From Mesostigma viride (lineage: Eukaryota > Streptophyta > Mesostigmatophyceae > Mesostigmatales > Mesostigmataceae): a stretch of DNA of 27,000 nucleotides. Under the pieces are notes generated by a model, which was not told the DNA's origin, searched no databases, and saw only the letters and a list, made by a program, of their open reading frames with translations. Both the position numbers and the translations under genes were made by a program. Below are positions 25,557-27,000 of the stretch, one piece after another. How positions within the stretch are numbered: position 1 is the stretch's first letter; every line of letters starts with the position of its first letter. Location of the stretch: NCBI GenBank assembly GCA_009746045.1, contig RPFO01001162.1, forward strand, positions 224,001 through 251,000. Reading direction: 5' to 3'.

Positions 25557-26452
25557 CTCACAACGGTATGAAAGTGCCGAAAAATGCCCTTATAAGCCCT
25601 ACATGGAGCAAATTGAGTCCAAACATGCTAGATATTGGTAGGCAGCATGTCCAGGACACCAGTAGAAGGAATTTGACTTTCCAGAATTTTCCGACATCGG
25701 TTGGTCTATTTTTGGCATGTCTATTTTTAGCAACTTTCCAGATTTTAATATAAACAAATACCATTTAGTATGCAAATAAAGAGCTCCTGGCCTGGCTATT
25801 TGCAGGTAGGCTAATGCTCATGTCTACCAACTGTGCACCAGGTCCCATGGTCATCTGACCTCATTTGGTGACAAACTGCCACCAAATGCTAGCAAAAACG
25901 CACTGTTTCACCACATCTCATTGCAGTTTCCATAGAATATGTGTTCAGTCGAGGCTGGAAATTTGCAATCACATTGCACATCATAAATGTAGACATGGCA
26001 CAAAAAATCAGGTCCATCGTACTGTATTTGGTATACAAAATGCCACCAAATGCTAGCAAAAATGTGCGTTTTTCGCGTTTTTTAGACACATTTCATGACA
26101 GTTTTCATACAAGATGTGCTCAGTTGGGGCTGGAAACTTGCAAGCATATTAAATATCATAGTTGTAGACATTGCACAAAAATTCAGGTCCGTTGTACTTC
26201 ATTCATTGACAGCTCGCTACCAAATGTGAGCAAAAATGTGCGTTTTTTGCATTTCCGCCACATTTCTTGCAGTTTCCCATGCCAGATGTGCTCAGTTGAG
26301 GCTGAAAACAAGCGCGCATGTTAATCATCATCATTTCAGACATTGCACAAAACTTCAGGTCCATCAAGTGTCCTTGGGTTCACTGGTAGTTAGATATATA
26401 GATGTACGTGGAGAGTACATAGATGGAGAGTACATTGCACAGACCCACTGAT
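25557..26452. mobile_element. AT-rich transposon-like insert with ~170-bp tandem repeats
   Basis: Begins at the break in element B's integrase and ends at the break in a minus-strand RT. Units start at 25886, 26050 and 26224 with the core ATGCTAGCAAAAA (decayed to ATGTGAGCAAAAA in the third), a TGTGCGTTTTTCGC tract, a TGTGCTCAGTTGGGGCTG block and GCACAAAAATTCAGGTCC. These resemble the 173-bp units inside the left end of the 8.6-kb element. The right end carries GTACGTGGAGAGTACAT and GGAGAGTACATTG, whose complement (AATGTACTCTCC) resembles that element's TIR. No matching TIR pair or TSD across the region was found. Confidence 0.5.
25886..26395. repeat. Tandem repeats, ~164-174 bp unit, three copies
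   Basis: Core positions 25886, 26050 and 26224 (spacing 164 and 174). The unit length and core motifs match the repeats at 7834-8530. Confidence 0.8.
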
Positions 26453-27000
26453 CTGCTTGCTTCTGAAGCTGCAACATTGTGCCACAGAACTTAATAGCAA
26501 TGGTGCCCAGCTCTAGCTGCTTGCCAATCTCAAAAGACTTAGACACGTTGGCAATAAAATCATCCACAGCCTGCCTAGGCCCAGCAATAAGCTGATCATC
26601 CCCATGCCACACAAACATGATCATGCCATGAGGGTGAGGTACAACAAAGAAGCAAGGGTCTATGTCATCATAACGAGCACCTAGCTTCTCAAACACAGCT
26701 TGAGCTGACATTCTGAAAATTCTAGGCGCAGATTGCAGACCCTCCACTCCTATGTTAGCTTTCAGAAAGGGTTGTGGGATATCCTTAGACCACACCTGAG
26801 GTGTGTTGACCACGTACACCTTACCATGCCAAACTTGCTCAGCTATTTCAGGTGAACCTTTCAGAAAAGCACGTTTAATGTCAGTGGCTTTGCACACATA
26901 ATCATCACCTTGATTGGTGTGCCCTAGAAAAACAGACAGCAAAATTTTCAGAGAAGTTTGCTGAATGCCAGGCGTATACAGGTCTGCCTCTGTCAAATCA
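26453..27000 (-). CDS. Third Copia-like element: reverse transcriptase fragment (HGDD), minus strand
   Basis: Runs off the right edge. Minus-strand motifs: ADLYTPGIQQTSLKILLSVF, ATDIKRAFLKG (motif A), GVEGLQSAPRIFR and FVWHGDDQLIAGP (HGDD at 26606-26595), then FEIGKQLELGTIAIKFCGTM. It aligns with element A's RT throughout, including the unusual HGDD box. The reading breaks after ADQWVC at about 26452, where repeat-region DNA starts. It is open from 27000 to the break. It cannot be the displaced RT of element B in a simple way, because it points the other way. Confidence 0.85.

Overview
The window looks like eukaryotic nuclear DNA that consists almost entirely of nested transposable elements and satellite-like repeats. 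I see no rRNA, tRNA, CRISPR array, bacterial operon or ordinary host gene with a recognisable function. Retrotransposons sit beside long G-rich hexanucleotide arrays and GC-rich, Gly/Ala-rich coding stretches. This would suit a large, repeat-rich genome of algal type (green alga or similar), but that is inference; the sequence does not name the organism.

Layout. Positions 1-16640 are one broken LTR retrotransposon, 'element A' (+ strand, 5' end outside the window). It is opened by five later insertions, most with target-site duplications (TSDs): an LTR-like insert (228-1370, TSD TGGG), a 5'-truncated LINE tail (2098-2431, 13-bp TSD), a 1.7-kb DNA transposon (2796-4513, TTAA), an 829-bp solo LTR (5711-6539, TSD CAGAG) and an 8.6-kb element (7698-16327, TTAA). 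Only about 4 kb of the first 16.6 kb belongs to element A. Four of the five breaks rejoin in frame, or in the frame expected from the homologous copy. The fifth is off by one base.

The 8.6-kb insert carries ~173-bp repeats near its left end, a pyrimidine tract, a minus-strand ORF of about 586 aa, two weaker minus-strand coding pieces, a near-perfect palindrome with 297-bp arms (11813-12427) and a block of GGGGCA, GGGCGT and GGGGGC arrays (13.6-15.55 kb).

Positions 16641-18368 are non-coding sequence downstream of element A. Then come a second copy of the LINE tail (18369-18726), a decayed LINE reverse transcriptase on the minus strand (~18990-20588) split by a 616-bp LTR-like insert (19260-19875, 7-bp TSD), an unassigned minus-strand coding segment (20963-21429), a disordered-protein ORF (21898-22476) and an inverted partial copy of the 616-bp insert (22704-23061). 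'Element B' (23407 to ~25556) is a diverged relative of A with Gag, pre-integrase and integrase. It breaks off into another ~170-bp repeat region, followed by the reverse transcriptase of a third relative on the minus strand (26453 to the window end).

Main discovery. A, B and the third copy are Copia-like by reverse transcriptase and RNase H, but A reads Gag - UGA - integrase - aspartic protease - RT - RNase H. The protease lies after the integrase, not before it as in Copia. A and B both keep Gag and Pol in one frame across a single UGA (CAG TGA CT). Both also show the same +1 frame offset between the pre-integrase zinc finger and the integrase core, with identical spacing. Both RT copies carry HGDD where Copia has YVDD. 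Together these features suggest an undescribed retrotransposon lineage with unusual translational control.
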